From Dichomitus squalens LYAD-421 SS1 (lineage: Eukaryota > Basidiomycota > Agaricomycetes > Polyporales > Polyporaceae), in NCBI RefSeq assembly GCF_000275845.1, contig NW_006766898.1, positions 461,304 to 525,303 on the forward strand: 64,000 nt of DNA. Reading direction: 5' to 3'. The notes under the pieces are model-generated. The model searched no databases, was not told the DNA's origin, and saw only the letters and a program-made list of their open reading frames with translations. The first letter of the stretch is position 1. Each line of letters begins with the position of its first letter. The position numbers were made by a program, and so were the translations under genes. Below, piece after piece: positions 1-9,595 of the stretch.

Positions 1-435
1 GCCCCAGTCCTCACTCACAGGCAGGTGACTGATGTGACAGCAGGAGCGCTTACTCATTGGGAGGGGTCCGGACTCGGCACGACTCAGGTATTAGTCGTAA
101 GGTCACCATGAGGCAGGTCAGAGGGTAGGACATGAGGCAGAGAACTCTGACCAAACGATAGTCAATAGGTACCTGGTCTGTGCACCATTGTATTAGTATA
201 TATAGTAGGGAGTCTGAGGCAGGGAACCTCAGACTTGATCTTCTCGTCGATTCCCCATCTCCTCTGTAGGTAGCTAGCAGCCCTACCTCCCTCACTACCC
301 CTTCTAGTCTAGGGAATACATCTCTTCACATCTCTAGCTGTGTCACCTGTGGTTGCTTCGCTTCTCAGCACCAACCTCTGCATCAGTAAGCTTTGCCCTT
401 GTTTGTTTTGGTGGCACAGCTCGTTGGCTGTGACA
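1..435 (+). repeat. LTR of the Gypsy family, opposite orientation, cut by window start
   Basis: Read as reverse complement this stretch matches the LTRs at 550-1115 and 9596-10162 almost along its length and ends in the same terminus, GGCTGTGACA, at 435. It lies head to head with the minus-strand element that starts at 550, so the two LTR ends face each other across 114 bp. The left part lies outside the window, so it cannot be decided whether this is a solo LTR or the end of another full element. Confidence 0.9.
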
Positions 436-549
436 GCGCCTAAACACGGGCGTTCGAATACTTTCCGCAACCACAAGTATTCCGAGAGCGCGCAATACTG
501 GCAATACCTCGCAATACCTACAATAATGCGAAATATTGCCCGGTATTGC
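436..549. repeat. GCAATA-rich target sequence, left half
   Basis: This 114-bp spacer between two oppositely oriented LTRs holds many GCAATA/TATTGC motifs. The same motifs continue at 10163-10330 on the far side of the big element, and the 5-bp duplication ATTGC joins the two halves. It is therefore the pre-insertion locus, split by the 9.6-kb insertion. No gene is visible. Confidence 0.7.
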
Positions 550-779
550 TGTCACAGCCAACGAGCTGTGCCACCAGACAAACAAAGACAAGCTTACTGG
601 TGATGGGGTTGGTGCTGAGGGGTGAAGAAACTCCAGGTGACACAGCAAGAGATGGTGTAAAGAAGTAGATTCCCTAGACTAGAAGGGGCAATAGGAGGTA
701 GGGCTGCTAGCTACCTACAGAGGAGATGGGGAGTCGACGAGAAGATCAAGTCTGAGGTTCCCTGCCTCAGACTCTCTAC

Positions 780-787
780 TATTTATA
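780..787 (-). promoter_or_regulatory. TATA-like box in the LTR
   Basis: The minus strand reads AGTATAAATAG here. The same motif is present in the LTR copies at 9596-10162, 5963-7584 and (reversed) 1-435, as expected for the U3 promoter of this retroelement family. No transcription start is known. Confidence 0.55.
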
Positions 788-983
788 CTAATACAACGGT
801 GCACAGACCAAGTACCTATTGACCATCGTTTGGTCAGAGTTCTTTGCCTCATGTCCTTCCCCCTGACCTGCCTCATAATGACCTTACGGCTAATACCTGA
901 GTCGTGCCCAGTCCGGACTCCTTCCAATGAGTAAGTGCTCCTGCTGACACACCAGTCACCTGCCAGTGAGTGATGATGGGCGC

Positions 984-1026
984 TCCCAGCCTTCATGAGG
1001 CCTGGGGTTCGCATTCCGTTGCTCCA
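984..1026 (+). other. tRNA-like hairpin plus B-box motif inside the LTR
   Basis: On the strand opposite to the element, CCCAGCC-TTCATGA-GGCCTGGG forms a stem-loop resembling an anticodon arm. It is followed by GGGTTCGCATTCC, close to a pol III B box, and by a TTGCTCCA end. The same arrangement occurs at 10030-10072 and, with a different but still pairing stem (GGACC/GGTCC), at 6398-6440. A complete tRNA cannot be folded from it, so it may be tRNA-derived or only a structured LTR segment. Confidence 0.4.
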
Positions 1027-1115
1027 GTTTCCAATACAAGTTGTCCGTGGTTAAGGTAAGCATCTGCCTTAGTGCACATGACCTCCAGATCATGTGGCAC
1101 GAGAAAACTGCGACA

Positions 1116-1130
1116 CTACCCCCTCTTCAA
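1116..1130 (-). other. Polypurine tract
   Basis: The minus strand reads GAAGAGGGGGTAG directly before the 3' LTR terminus. This is the expected place and composition for the plus-strand primer of an LTR retrotransposon, and it fixes the 3' LTR boundary at 1115/1116. Confidence 0.8.
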
Positions 1131-1157
1131 GATCTGAGCTCCTGTGAAGTGTTCAAA

Positions 1158-1809
1158 TCAAATATTGCGTTGAAACTCCCACACGACTGGTCGTGGATTG
1201 TTGAGAGCAATTGTCTGTGGTACATTCGGGTGAAGGGTGTGGAATTCAACGAGTAGTTCTTTGACATATTTGACATTGCGCTCAGGTTCCCAAGTTGCTT
1301 CAGAGACATCGTAGCCGGCCCATTTGATAAAGTATTGCACGTATCCACGGTTGATGCAAGAGTCTAGAATCTTTTTGACTTCAAACTTATTGTGGCCTTT
1401 GACTTCCATAGGGTCAGGTTTCTCCGGGTTGCAGTTGCCGATCTCGTCTTCACGGTAGGGGATGAGCTTTGAAGCATGAAAGACAGGATGGACCTTGTTC
1501 TGTGGTGGAAGCTTGACTCTGAAGTCAACAGGTCTGATCTTTTCCGTTATCTCATATGGCCCATAGTTCTTGGCTGAGAGCTTGGCTGACGAGTTACGGA
1601 TTTTGAGGTCGCGTCCTTTGAGCAGAACTTTGTTGCCGACTTTGAAGGGAGGGTCCACACGTCCTTGAACGTAGTACCATTTCATTGGTTCAGCAGCCAT
1701 AGTGAGCGATGCTTGTGCTTGTTCTCTTGCCTCTGCATGGTTGTGGAATATATCTTCAAGCAAGGGGAAGGCAAGTTCTTCTTGAACATCAGAGGCCATC
1801 TTTGGATTG
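1158..1809 (-). pseudogene. Integrase C-terminal part and chromodomain
   Basis: The open frame encodes the GPY/F-like segment of a Gypsy integrase, around the residues FKVGNKVLLKGRDLK, followed by an SH3-like stretch. It ends in a chromodomain around YFIKWAGYDVSEATWEPE, the signature of chromoviruses, which direct integration to histone-marked chromatin. The frame is cut off at its 5' side at 1809, where a foreign solo LTR begins. The catalytic core continues beyond it at 2504. The fragment itself lacks stops, but the gene as a whole is dead. Confidence 0.88.
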
Positions 1810-2503
1810 TGTTACCATCAGTACACCCCACCCCCCATCTTTTTGTTATTAAATTCCTCCTTCTTGTCGCCCTCGTGTACACTCAACCCCCTTCCTATCC
1901 CAGGCGACCTATATTTACCTTTCCAGCTCCCCGTCGTCCGCCTGTACACTATCATCCCCCACTCCGTCCCCTGACAACTACGTTTCCAGACTCAGCCCTT
2001 TCCCCTTAATGCCTTCCCCTTTCGTCTGCATGACCGGACCCTGAGTCCGACCCTGATCCTTTCCCTTTTCGGCTACATTACTTTACCCTGACCCTTGTTG
2101 CACCCCTTTCTCCTTTCGGTTACATGACCCGACCCTGACCCAGACTCAGGACCCTGTCCCGCCTCTGTCCCCTTTCGGTTATACCACAGGACCCTGATCT
2201 AGGTCGCGTACTATACTGGGCCCAGCCTCGACCAGATGTGTTCCCTTACAGTCTCCCTGTACCTCTCTACTTTGGTCGGTTCCCTTTGCCTTCCTAATAC
2301 GGTCAGTACCCCATAGTATATAAGGAGGCCTGTAGTTGGTAGAGGCTCCCCACTTCTGTTCTCCTCTTTGTTACCTCCTATATCCCTATATCCCTCAATC
2401 TAGGGACTTGCGCGATACTCTCTCCCCCGTGTGCTACACCGTGTACTTGGATAAGTCCGCGTGATAAGTCTGGATAGACTTGTGTTAGTACTTCAGCATA
2501 ACA
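1810..2503 (+). mobile_element. Solo LTR of a second LTR family inserted in integrase
   Basis: The 694-bp block begins TGTTACCATC and ends CAGCATAACA, giving short terminal inverted repeats TGTTA/TAACA. It is flanked by a perfect 5-bp duplication, GATTG, at 1805-1809 and 2504-2508. Removing the block and one copy of the duplication rejoins the integrase reading frame around it. A plus-strand TATA motif (AGTATATAAGG, about 2316-2324) shows its orientation. Its pyrimidine-rich body, with repeated CCCTGACCC/CCTTTCGGTTA stretches, is unlike the surrounding LTR family. No coding sequence is present. Confidence 0.92.
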
Positions 2504-3233
2504 GATTGTACCCATACTCGATGAAGAATGGTGACAGGCTGGTCGACTCGTGTGGTGCATTGTTGTACGCAAACTCCGCGGTGGATAGAAGGGATGCCCA
2601 ATTGTCTGGTCGATGTTCAGTGAAGATCCGACGGTACTGTTTGAGGGATTGGTTTACTCACTCAGTCTATCCATCTGTTTGTGGATGGTAGGCTGTGGAC
2701 ATCGATGATTGGACTCCTAGCAACTTGCAAAACTTCTTGAACGCTGCGCTCGCAAACTGTGTTCCTTGATCGGAGATGATCTGTTAGAGAAGACCATGGT
2801 GCTTCAGAATGTGCTCATAGATGAGTTCAGCTGCTTCTGTTGCCGAGAAGTGATCATCGGCTGCAAAGAAGTGGGAGTGCTTGAAGAGACGGTCCACTAC
2901 TACTACAATTGCTGTAAAGGTGTTGCCGTGTCTATCGACCGAGTGTGGGAGCTGAGAGATGATGTTGATTGACCAGATTTCCCATGGACCAGCGGAAATT
3001 TTGTTTGGTTGCAGTAGACCGTACGGTGGTTTCCTGACTGAATTATTCTGTTGGCAAGTGTTGCACCCTTGCACGTACTTCTTGACGTCGACTGACATGC
3101 CGGGCCACCAGTAGTTGCATGCAATGATCTCTAAAGTCTTCCACCTTCCTAGGTGACCTGCAAGTAACGTATTGTGGTGTAGTTTGAGCAGGTCAAGGCG
3201 GATGCTTTGGTCTTTGGGTACGTAGACTTTGCC
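2504..3233 (-). pseudogene. Integrase zinc-binding and catalytic core, interrupted
   Basis: Reading minus, the frame shows an HHCC zinc module (LKLHHNTLLAGH...QGCNTCQQNN), the DDE core with VVVVDR and [10 protein letters not shown], and the conserved segment YHPQTDG-TE-VNQ. Stops interrupt it at 2658-2660 (TGA where family members have arginine, CGA) and 2667-2669 (TAG where they have glutamine, CAG). A TAA lies just before the ISDQG motif. The first two stops fit C-to-T change. The frame is then broken at 2503 by the solo LTR. Confidence 0.85.
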
Positions 3234-4805
3234 TCATCATAACAGTAAACCGTTCTCCATGTTCCAATCTTGCAGGTACTTTCCAAACTGCCGGGGTCCA
3301 CTAGCTAGCAATTCCTTGTAGTGCTTCGTCATTTTGTCATCTTTGAGGGCCTTTTTGATGCATTCGAGCAGCTCCTTGTCATCGACGATGGAGGCGTGAC
3401 TAGGTTGCATGGCTTTAATTGCAAAAAACTCGGGTTTTAGCAGTGTCTGTCCGAAGTTATCACTGCTTACCCCCTCTTCATGATCTGGCCTCCTAGACAG
3501 AGGGTCGGCTCGTAGCATTGTCTTTCCAGGCCGATGCTTCCGAACAAAATTGAAGCAGGACATGAATAAACTCCATCGGGCTTGTCGGTGTGTGAGCTTC
3601 TGTGCTTGCTGGAAGTAGGTGAGATTGAGATGGTCTGACCAGATCTCAACCGGTTCGGGGTGTTCCTCTAGATAGTGTCGATATTCCTCCAAGGCTCGGA
3701 TGATGGCTGAAAGCTCCTTGTCGTAGATCTCATAGTTTCATTTGTGGACATTGAGGGACTTGGATTAGAAGGTGACCGGGTGCCATAGTTTATCTTCTCC
3801 AAGTTGTTTCAAAACTGCCCCTGTTGCGAAGTCGGATGAGTCTGTCTCTAGCCTGTATGGAGCTGTGTCGTTTGGGATCTGCAGAATTGGAGCTGTTGTA
3901 AACGCAGTTTTGAGTCCTTTGAAGGCCTACTCTTGTTCCTCTCCCCATTTACACTGAATGTCCTTGCACGCGAGCTTAGTGAGCGGTCGTGCAATCTTGG
4001 CAAAGTCCTTGATGAATTGCCAATAGAAGTTGGCTAGTCTGAGGAAGGCTTGAATGTGTTCGACTTTGGTCGGAGTAGGCCATTCTTTGACACCTTGCAC
4101 CTTAGACTCGTTCATAGAGATTGAATCCTTCGACACGACAAGTTCTAGGAAATGAACTGAGGGCTGCTCGGACTTGCACTTTTCAGGCTTGACAAAGAGG
4201 TCGTTGTCGCGCAACTTCTTTAGAACCCGCTCTACCAGTTGACGATGCAGGGCGAGGTCATATGTGAAGATGAGGGTGTCGTCGATGTAGACTACGACAT
4301 GTCCGGTCGCGATTTCCTCCTTCAGAACCTCATTCATCATTGCTTGAAATAAACTAGGTGCATTGCATAAACCAAAGATCATAATTGTTGGCTCGAAAAG
4401 CCTTTTGTGTGTGATGAACGCGGGTTTCTCTTCATCTCCTTCGCGAATGCGCACATTGTTGTAGCCCCACCTTAGGTCGAGTGAGGTGAAGATCAATGCT
4501 TGAGAGAGCCTGTCTACAAGGTCTAAAATCCGAGGAATGGGAAACTTGTCCTTCTTTGTGACTGCATTCAGTGCCCAGTAGTCTTGGACCAAACGTAGGC
4601 TTCCATCCTTCTTACGGACAAAGAAGACCGGGGCGGCAGTGGGACTCTTGGACATATAGATATAGCCTTTATCTTCTTGCTCTGTAATCCAGGCTTCAAG
4701 TGAATTCTGTTCGTCGAGGTTGAGCAGGTACAATTTGGCCGGCTTAGGGAGTGAGGCTCCAGGGACCAGTTCACTAGTGTGATTGTAGGCTTTTCTTGTT
4801 GGCAT
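3234..4805 (-). pseudogene. Reverse transcriptase and RNase H, decayed
   Basis: The frame at 4805-3927 is a Ty3/Gypsy reverse transcriptase: it has FVRKKDGSLRLVQDY, FTSLDLRWGYNNVRI and the catalytic YIDD motif within VVVYIDDTLIF. It continues as RNase H (LETDSSDFA, later EIWSDHLNLTYF and the thumb-like linker) down to about 3237. Stops within the RNase H part (about 3735-3765) and a double TGA at 3234-3239, where LLLRRGKVYVPKD would be expected, separate it from integrase. A polyprotein spanning these domains could not be made. Confidence 0.9.
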
Positions 4806-5231
4806 TCTCTCTGAAGCTTTCTTGGAGAAAACATTCCCGTACTGTCAATACTGTTCAGGCACATGGTTTGACCAGTAATCGCCATCCTGTTCACCTTTTG
4901 CTGCAGGGTTGGTGTCCTTTTTCTCTTCTAACCCGGCTTGCATCTGACGAGCGCTCAGGTCATCTGAGAAGTTCACCCAATGACTGAACTGATCAGTGCT
5001 CTCCCATGATTCAAGGCTGAGGTCACCATACTGGTCCCGCGCAACATCTTCCACTCAGGGAAGTTGCAAACTCCGTAGTTCTTCATCCTGCACTGTGTGC
5101 CGGGTGCATGTTGAGGGACAGCGTGTGAATTCAATGTTCCCAGCATTCCAATCGAGTTCGGGGTTATGTTCATGTAGGAATGCCATGCCAATGATAATAT
5201 CTTGACGCCCGATGTCTGTGACAAGAAACGA

Positions 5232-5516
5232 CTACCAAGCGAGGTGGTCTCTGATATGGAGTAAACAACGGACATAGTGTGTGATTAACCCCTTCGTATT
5301 CTCGGTGGCATCCGCATTGAAGACGTGTACATCCCGAGAGGGATGTCGTAGGGTGAGTCCGTGTTCTTGAACAAACCGGTGGTGGGTAAAGCAAGAGTAG
5401 GCTCCTGAATCGAGCAGGGCTTCTGACTGAACTTTATGCGTACCTTGAGTGAGGGAAACTTTGAGATCGAATGAATTTCGCAGGTGACAAGCTGATGCGA
5501 GATAGATAACATTCAA
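5232..5516 (-). pseudogene. Retroviral-type aspartic protease domain
   Basis: A short frame carries EALLDSGAYSCFTHHRFV, the DSGA active-site motif of retroelement aspartic proteases, which act as dimers to cut the polyprotein. It lies between the gag zinc knuckle (5720-5962) and the reverse transcriptase, as in other Gypsy elements. The linker at 4806-5231 has several frame breaks. Confidence 0.8.
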
Positions 5517-5719
5517 ACGCGGAACAAAAAAGTCCTCTAGGTCTATGCTATGATTACAGAGTCGGATACTTTGGTCAGTCTTCGAAGTACCTGTTCCAGA
5601 AAATCCTCCTCAGATTCTTTGACCTTGACGATGTGTGCGGTGGTCTCAGTTTCCGGCGCCTTGCCTTTGCCTTTTCCCTTCGTGGTCTCAAACTCCTTGA
5701 GAGCCCTGCGGATGTACTC

Positions 5720-5962
5720 CTATTTGTCTTCATCGGCCGTGTCCATTGTGTGTACCTTGGTTGGGGCGGCCGCCTGCTTTTTCATGTCTGGAAGCTCGTA
5801 GTAACCTATGTACTGAGGGTTGCGACACTTCTGGCCAGTCGTAAACTTGTGCTTGCCACAGCAGAAACAGAGCTTTTTGTCAAGCCATTCAAGTTGTTCT
5901 TTGGACAGCTTCTCTGGTTTGTGCATTGCATCGACGTCCATGGCATTAGGGTCCCGTAGTGG
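5720..5962 (-). pseudogene. Gag C-terminal zinc knuckle, separated from gag
   Basis: The frame encodes LCFCCGKHKFTTGQKCRN, a CCHC-like knuckle with altered spacing, preceded by a lysine-rich segment typical of nucleocapsid. At 5962 it runs straight into an inserted solo LTR. The first part of gag is on the other side at 7585-8799. The flanking short duplications AGTGG (5958-5962) and AGCGG (7585-7589) mark the break. Confidence 0.8.
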
Positions 5963-6397
5963 TGTCACAGCCAACGAGCTGTGTCACCAGACAAACAAAG
6001 ACAAGCTTACTGGTGATGGGGTTGGTGCTGAGGGGCGAAGCAACTCCAGGTGACACAGCAAGAAATGAGGTAAAAGTGTAGATTCCCTAAACTAGAAGAG
6101 GCAATAGAAGGTAGGGCTGCTAGCTACCTACAGAGGAGATGGGTGATCGACGAGAAGATCAAGTCTGAGGTTCTCTGCCTCAGACCCCCTACTATTTATA
6201 CAAATACAGTGGTGCACAGACCAGGTACCTATTGACCCTTGCTTGGTCAGAGTCCGCTGACTCATGCCCTGCCTCCTGACCTGTCACATGGTGTCCTCAT
6301 GACTAACACCTGAGTCATGCTAAGTCCAAGCTTCCTCCGATGAGTAAGCACCCCTGCTGACATGTGAGTCACCTGCTAGTGAGTGAGGATGGGCACT

Positions 6398-6440
6398 CTC
6401 GGACCCCACAAGGTCCTGGGTTCGATCCTGGCTCCTCCAC
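6398..6440 (+). other. tRNA-like hairpin in the nested LTR, variant stem
   Basis: This is the counterpart of 984-1026. Here the stem is GGACC-CCACAA-GGTCC followed by CTGGGTTCGATCCTGG, a near-perfect T-arm-like hairpin containing a consensus B box. The anticodon-like stem has a different sequence from the other LTRs but still pairs. Confidence 0.4.
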
Positions 6441-6481
6441 TTTCCGATACGAATTGTCCGTGGTCAAGGTGAGCGTCTGTC

Positions 6482-7535
6482 CATCTGTAAAAACCACCTT
6501 TGCAAATTACACCTATTCAGTACAAATTAGCTCTTAATAGACACAGTAGTTGAATAGTGAAAAATAGTGCAAAATCGAGAGGTCCCCCAAAATAATTGCC
6601 CTATTTTGCACTATTGATGCAAATTCGTGCAAAGTAGCACTATAGTAGATGGAAATAGTGCTACAGTAGACGTTGATAGTAGTGGATAGAGTGGGTCTAT
6701 GATTTCTGACTGATGTAGAGATGCTTTCTATGACCTCAAAACCATCTATTTATAAGTCCCAGATGCATTTAAAGTGCTGGAAAAAATATATGGAAAAAAA
6801 GCCTCAGCCAGTCTTGAACCCTCAACATCACCTTCATATGACACCTGTTTCAAGGTGGTGCTCTATGCCACTGCACCACAAGAGCTTATGAAATCTCTCT
6901 TCACAAGTACTATATATATCCATTTCTGCTAGACCTAAACAAAGTGGTGACACCTCACTTTGAGATTCACCTGCTGAGGCTTGCATATGTGTAATGTCTA
7001 GGACTATGTATATAATATGGAGTGTGCTATAGAGTATGCCTCATGGTATGAATGCTGTGCTGACAGCCTAGTCCTATACATGATAACAAGGTCTATGTTG
7101 AGTTGTGCCCTCAAATATAAGTCAGCTATCATGGTGGTTTTGCAGCTATAGAGGTGTGTAATGCTTGAGTTGAGAACTATGAGCTATAAATAAAGAATTT
7201 TCATCTTATTTGAGTCTCCCCTAGATGAATAGTGCTAAAATAGTGCTAAATAGTACTACAGTAGTGCAAAATAGCAAAAATTAGACGATCACATTTGCAG
7301 TAGTGCTATAGTAGTATTACGTCGGCACTACGTGGCACTATAGCAAAAGTGATAGTGAAGAGTAGTTATAACTAGTACCAAGTATACTAATTAGTGCTTA
7401 GTTGCACTACTGAAGAAGTGCGTCTAAATAGTAGCTCTAATATAGATGTCATCTCTGCTAACACTTGCTAATATAGATGAGATTATCTGAATAGTGATAA
7501 TTAGTGTCAATTCGCAAAGGCTGTTTTTCCAGATG
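6482..7535. mobile_element. Non-autonomous inverted-repeat DNA transposon in the solo LTR
   Basis: The ends form an imperfect inverted repeat of about 27 bp: CATCTGTAAAAACCACC at the left against CATCTGGAAAAACAGCC from the right end, with 4 mismatches in 27. The next bases outside are TC on both sides, compatible with a very short target duplication. Both subterminal regions are packed with TAGTGC/GCACTA motifs, like the subterminal transposase sites of CACTA- and KDZ-type elements. No transposase frame is present in the 1054 bp, so it depends on another copy. The superfamily is not decided: the termini fit no single family I can name with confidence. Confidence 0.75.
6801..6886 (-). other. 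Degenerate tRNA-like sequence in the DNA element
   Basis: The minus strand reads AGCTCTTGTGGTGCAGTGG, containing an A-box match (TGGTGCAGTGG). Next comes a perfect D-arm-like stem (GGTGC...GCACC), then an arm around TTGAAAC, a variable stretch, and GGTTCAAGACT, close to the pol III B box. A run of T follows within about 15 bases. The acceptor stem does not pair fully and the anticodon arm has an off-size loop. I read it as a tRNA pseudogene or SINE-like head, not a working tRNA. Confidence 0.45.
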
Positions 7536-7584
7536 TCCTGGTTCACATGACCCCCAGGTTACGTGGCATGAGAAAACTGTGACA

Positions 7585-8799
7585 AGCGGACGACTAGTTG
7601 TGTGCTGCTGTGAAGATGACTTGGCCTGGTTACCGCGAGTTTCCATTTCCAGCTTGAGTACCCAGTCCAGATAGTGTTCCCATTTCGTCGGGATCAGCAT
7701 CGGGTTGACCTGCCGCATTGCTGTCATGACCGTCAGAAAATGCGATTTTCTGCCGACTTGTTTGTCAATGTGATGGATGAGCTCTACATTGGCGTAACCT
7801 GACTTCGAGGCGTAGCGGCAGAAGTTCTCGGCAAACTGAATAACGGTGGCGTGAGTCACCATTCTTCGAGGGATGTTTGTGCTGTCTTCTCTACAGCCAG
7901 TTGATGATAGCCTGCCTTGAGTCAATTGACGAAGTCAGCCCAGGTTCCGAGAGATCCACCGCTCGCTGCTGTTTCGATGTACTCTTCAACGTAGTTGTGC
8001 GTGCCGCCTTTCAGGTACATGAGTGCTAAGGTGACTTTGTCGTCGTCCGTAGTGATGTTCTGAACGTGGAACCAGAGACCCATCTTCTGCAACCATTGTT
8101 CGAAAGTGACGTCTGAACCCTTGTTCCCTTTGTACTTGGGTGGTTCTGAGGCCTTGATGCGTGAAACCTGGGATACGACAGGAGTCGGGGCGGTAGTAAT
8201 ACCAAACGAGGTGCGGTTCGACAAGCCTTGTTCCAACTGCATAAACTTGGCCGTGAGTTCCTTATACCGCTTGACGAGTTCCGTGTTGTTGTAATTGAGA
8301 ACATCCAGGTCCGCTTTGACAGTGATCAGCTCCGCCTTCAACTGTTTGCTCTCCTCAACAGCTTTGAGTGCGAGGTTCCGGCAGTGTCAGCCTTGACATA
8401 AAGTCCTGTCATAGCGCTGTCCATCTGTCTGAAGTTGGCGTGGGTGGTGTTGTACTCCCTCAGGAAGTCGTTCTGGTGTTCATATACCTTGTTGCCGAGG
8501 ACATTATAAATGTTAACTACTTCGCGCTGGGTGATGTCCCTTGTCATGAAGATGGTTCAATCAACATAAGCTTGGTTGGTGATGCCTAAACTATTTGCTG
8601 AGGCACGGGTAGCGTTTTCCAACGAGTCATACTCAACACTGGCATAGATCCATTGAATTTCTAGGTACGCTTGAAGCGTGGCAGTGGGTGAAGCCGGGCG
8701 GGTGTGTGCCTGTGATGGAGCTGGGTGGGTGTGTGGACCCGGGTCATCTGACTCAAAGTCATCCTCTGCCAAAGGGGCGTAACGCGAGCCTGAAGCCAT
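7585..8799 (-). pseudogene. Gag, capsid part, frameshifted
   Basis: The frame opens with ATG at 8799 (MASGSRYAPLAEDD), after a proline-rich N-terminus. It runs through helical segments such as REVVNIYNVLG and LEQGLSNRTSF to a capsid-like region with FEQWLQKMGLWF and FVN/KWEHYLDWVL. A TGA interrupts it near 8557 within an otherwise continuous frame, and there are frameshifts near 8340 and 7922. At 7585 it is cut by the solo LTR, and its zinc knuckle is at 5720-5962. Confidence 0.8.
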
Positions 8800-8826
8800 T
8801 GGTAGAAAACAATGCCTGATACAAAA

Positions 8827-9120
8827 CTAAACAATGATCCAATCCAAGTACCCAAACTGTTCTAACTCCACTAGAGCTTTTACAACATGTTCGAAGTTCT
8901 GTCCAAGTCCACTGAACTTGACCTTGCCAAATTCCTTACAGAACAAATTGATGTTCTGTTGCTGACTACGAGTCCACGAGGTGCCCTTCTCCATGATATT
9001 GTTGAGTATCCACTCGAGCCTGTCGCCGATGTGCTGAAGGGCGAGCCGATGATCGTGGGGGATGTCGAGCAACTGATCTCTGCAATCGAAGATAGCCTGC
9101 AGTCTTTTGATGACAGCGTT
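8827..9120 (-). other. Extra reading frame between 5' LTR and gag
   Basis: Upstream of gag a continuous frame of about 95 codons (KRLQAIFDCRDQLLDIPHD ... KALVELEQFGYLDWIIV) looks protein-like, with regular helical spacing and a normal composition. It stops 28 bases before the gag ATG and has no clear ATG of its own. It resembles no standard retroelement domain I know. It could be a lost N-terminal part of gag or an element-specific extra ORF. The rest of the leader to 9595 shows nothing else. Confidence 0.35.
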
Positions 9121-9595
9121 GACCTTGGAGCCTTGGAGCTGACAATAGCGAGAAGGTCAATGAGATCATGAAATGTGAAGGAGGGGATAGGTGGTGCAGA
9201 GATGCGGTACTAGAGAGGGACCATAGGGGTGGATGGGAACAAAGGCTGGTGGAAATGTGGTGAGACATGTAGTGAGCGGTCTGTCGAGAGGTTGGAAAGA
9301 GGGCACAGGTGGGGGGAGGGCCTTGCGACAAAGGACGATAGGGGTATGCCGATATTGATGGCAATGACGAAGGTGATCTGACATGTCGTCAGCAAGGGCG
9401 CAGTCAATCTGGGACTGGACGTCAAGGTGACCATGTCTCTTGAAGTGACAACAGGTAAACTCCGGTAGGTCCGAGTTGGATGGAAGGATAGTGGGAGGGG
9501 ATGATAAATGTTTCAAAAAACTCCTGGGGGAAGAGATCTGGTCCACAAGTGGTTGAGACACTCCACAGAGGGGATGGGTAATAGACTTGCTCTAA

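Larger units (their letters stand above)
550..1115 (-). repeat. 3' LTR of the Gypsy element
   Basis: On the plus strand it runs from TGTCACAGCC at 550 to AACTGCGACA at 1115, so it has TG...CA ends. It is 566 bp against 567 bp for its partner at 9596-10162. On the minus strand a TATA-like motif lies about 330 bp from the 5' end of the LTR. Confidence 0.93.
5963..7584 (-). mobile_element. Solo LTR of the same Gypsy family inside gag
   Basis: The ends match the other LTRs (TGTCACAGCC at 5963, AACTGTGACA at 7584). Without the DNA element at 6482-7535 it would be about 568 bp, the family length. Its target duplications are AGTGG/AGCGG, one base different, consistent with a C-to-T change after insertion. 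It has no internal coding region, so it is a solo LTR left by recombination. It interrupts the gag frame of the surrounding older element. Confidence 0.88.

Noticed and set aside
6801..6886. Functional tRNA gene
   Set aside because: Acceptor and anticodon stems are incomplete although the A and B boxes are good; kept only as tRNA-like.
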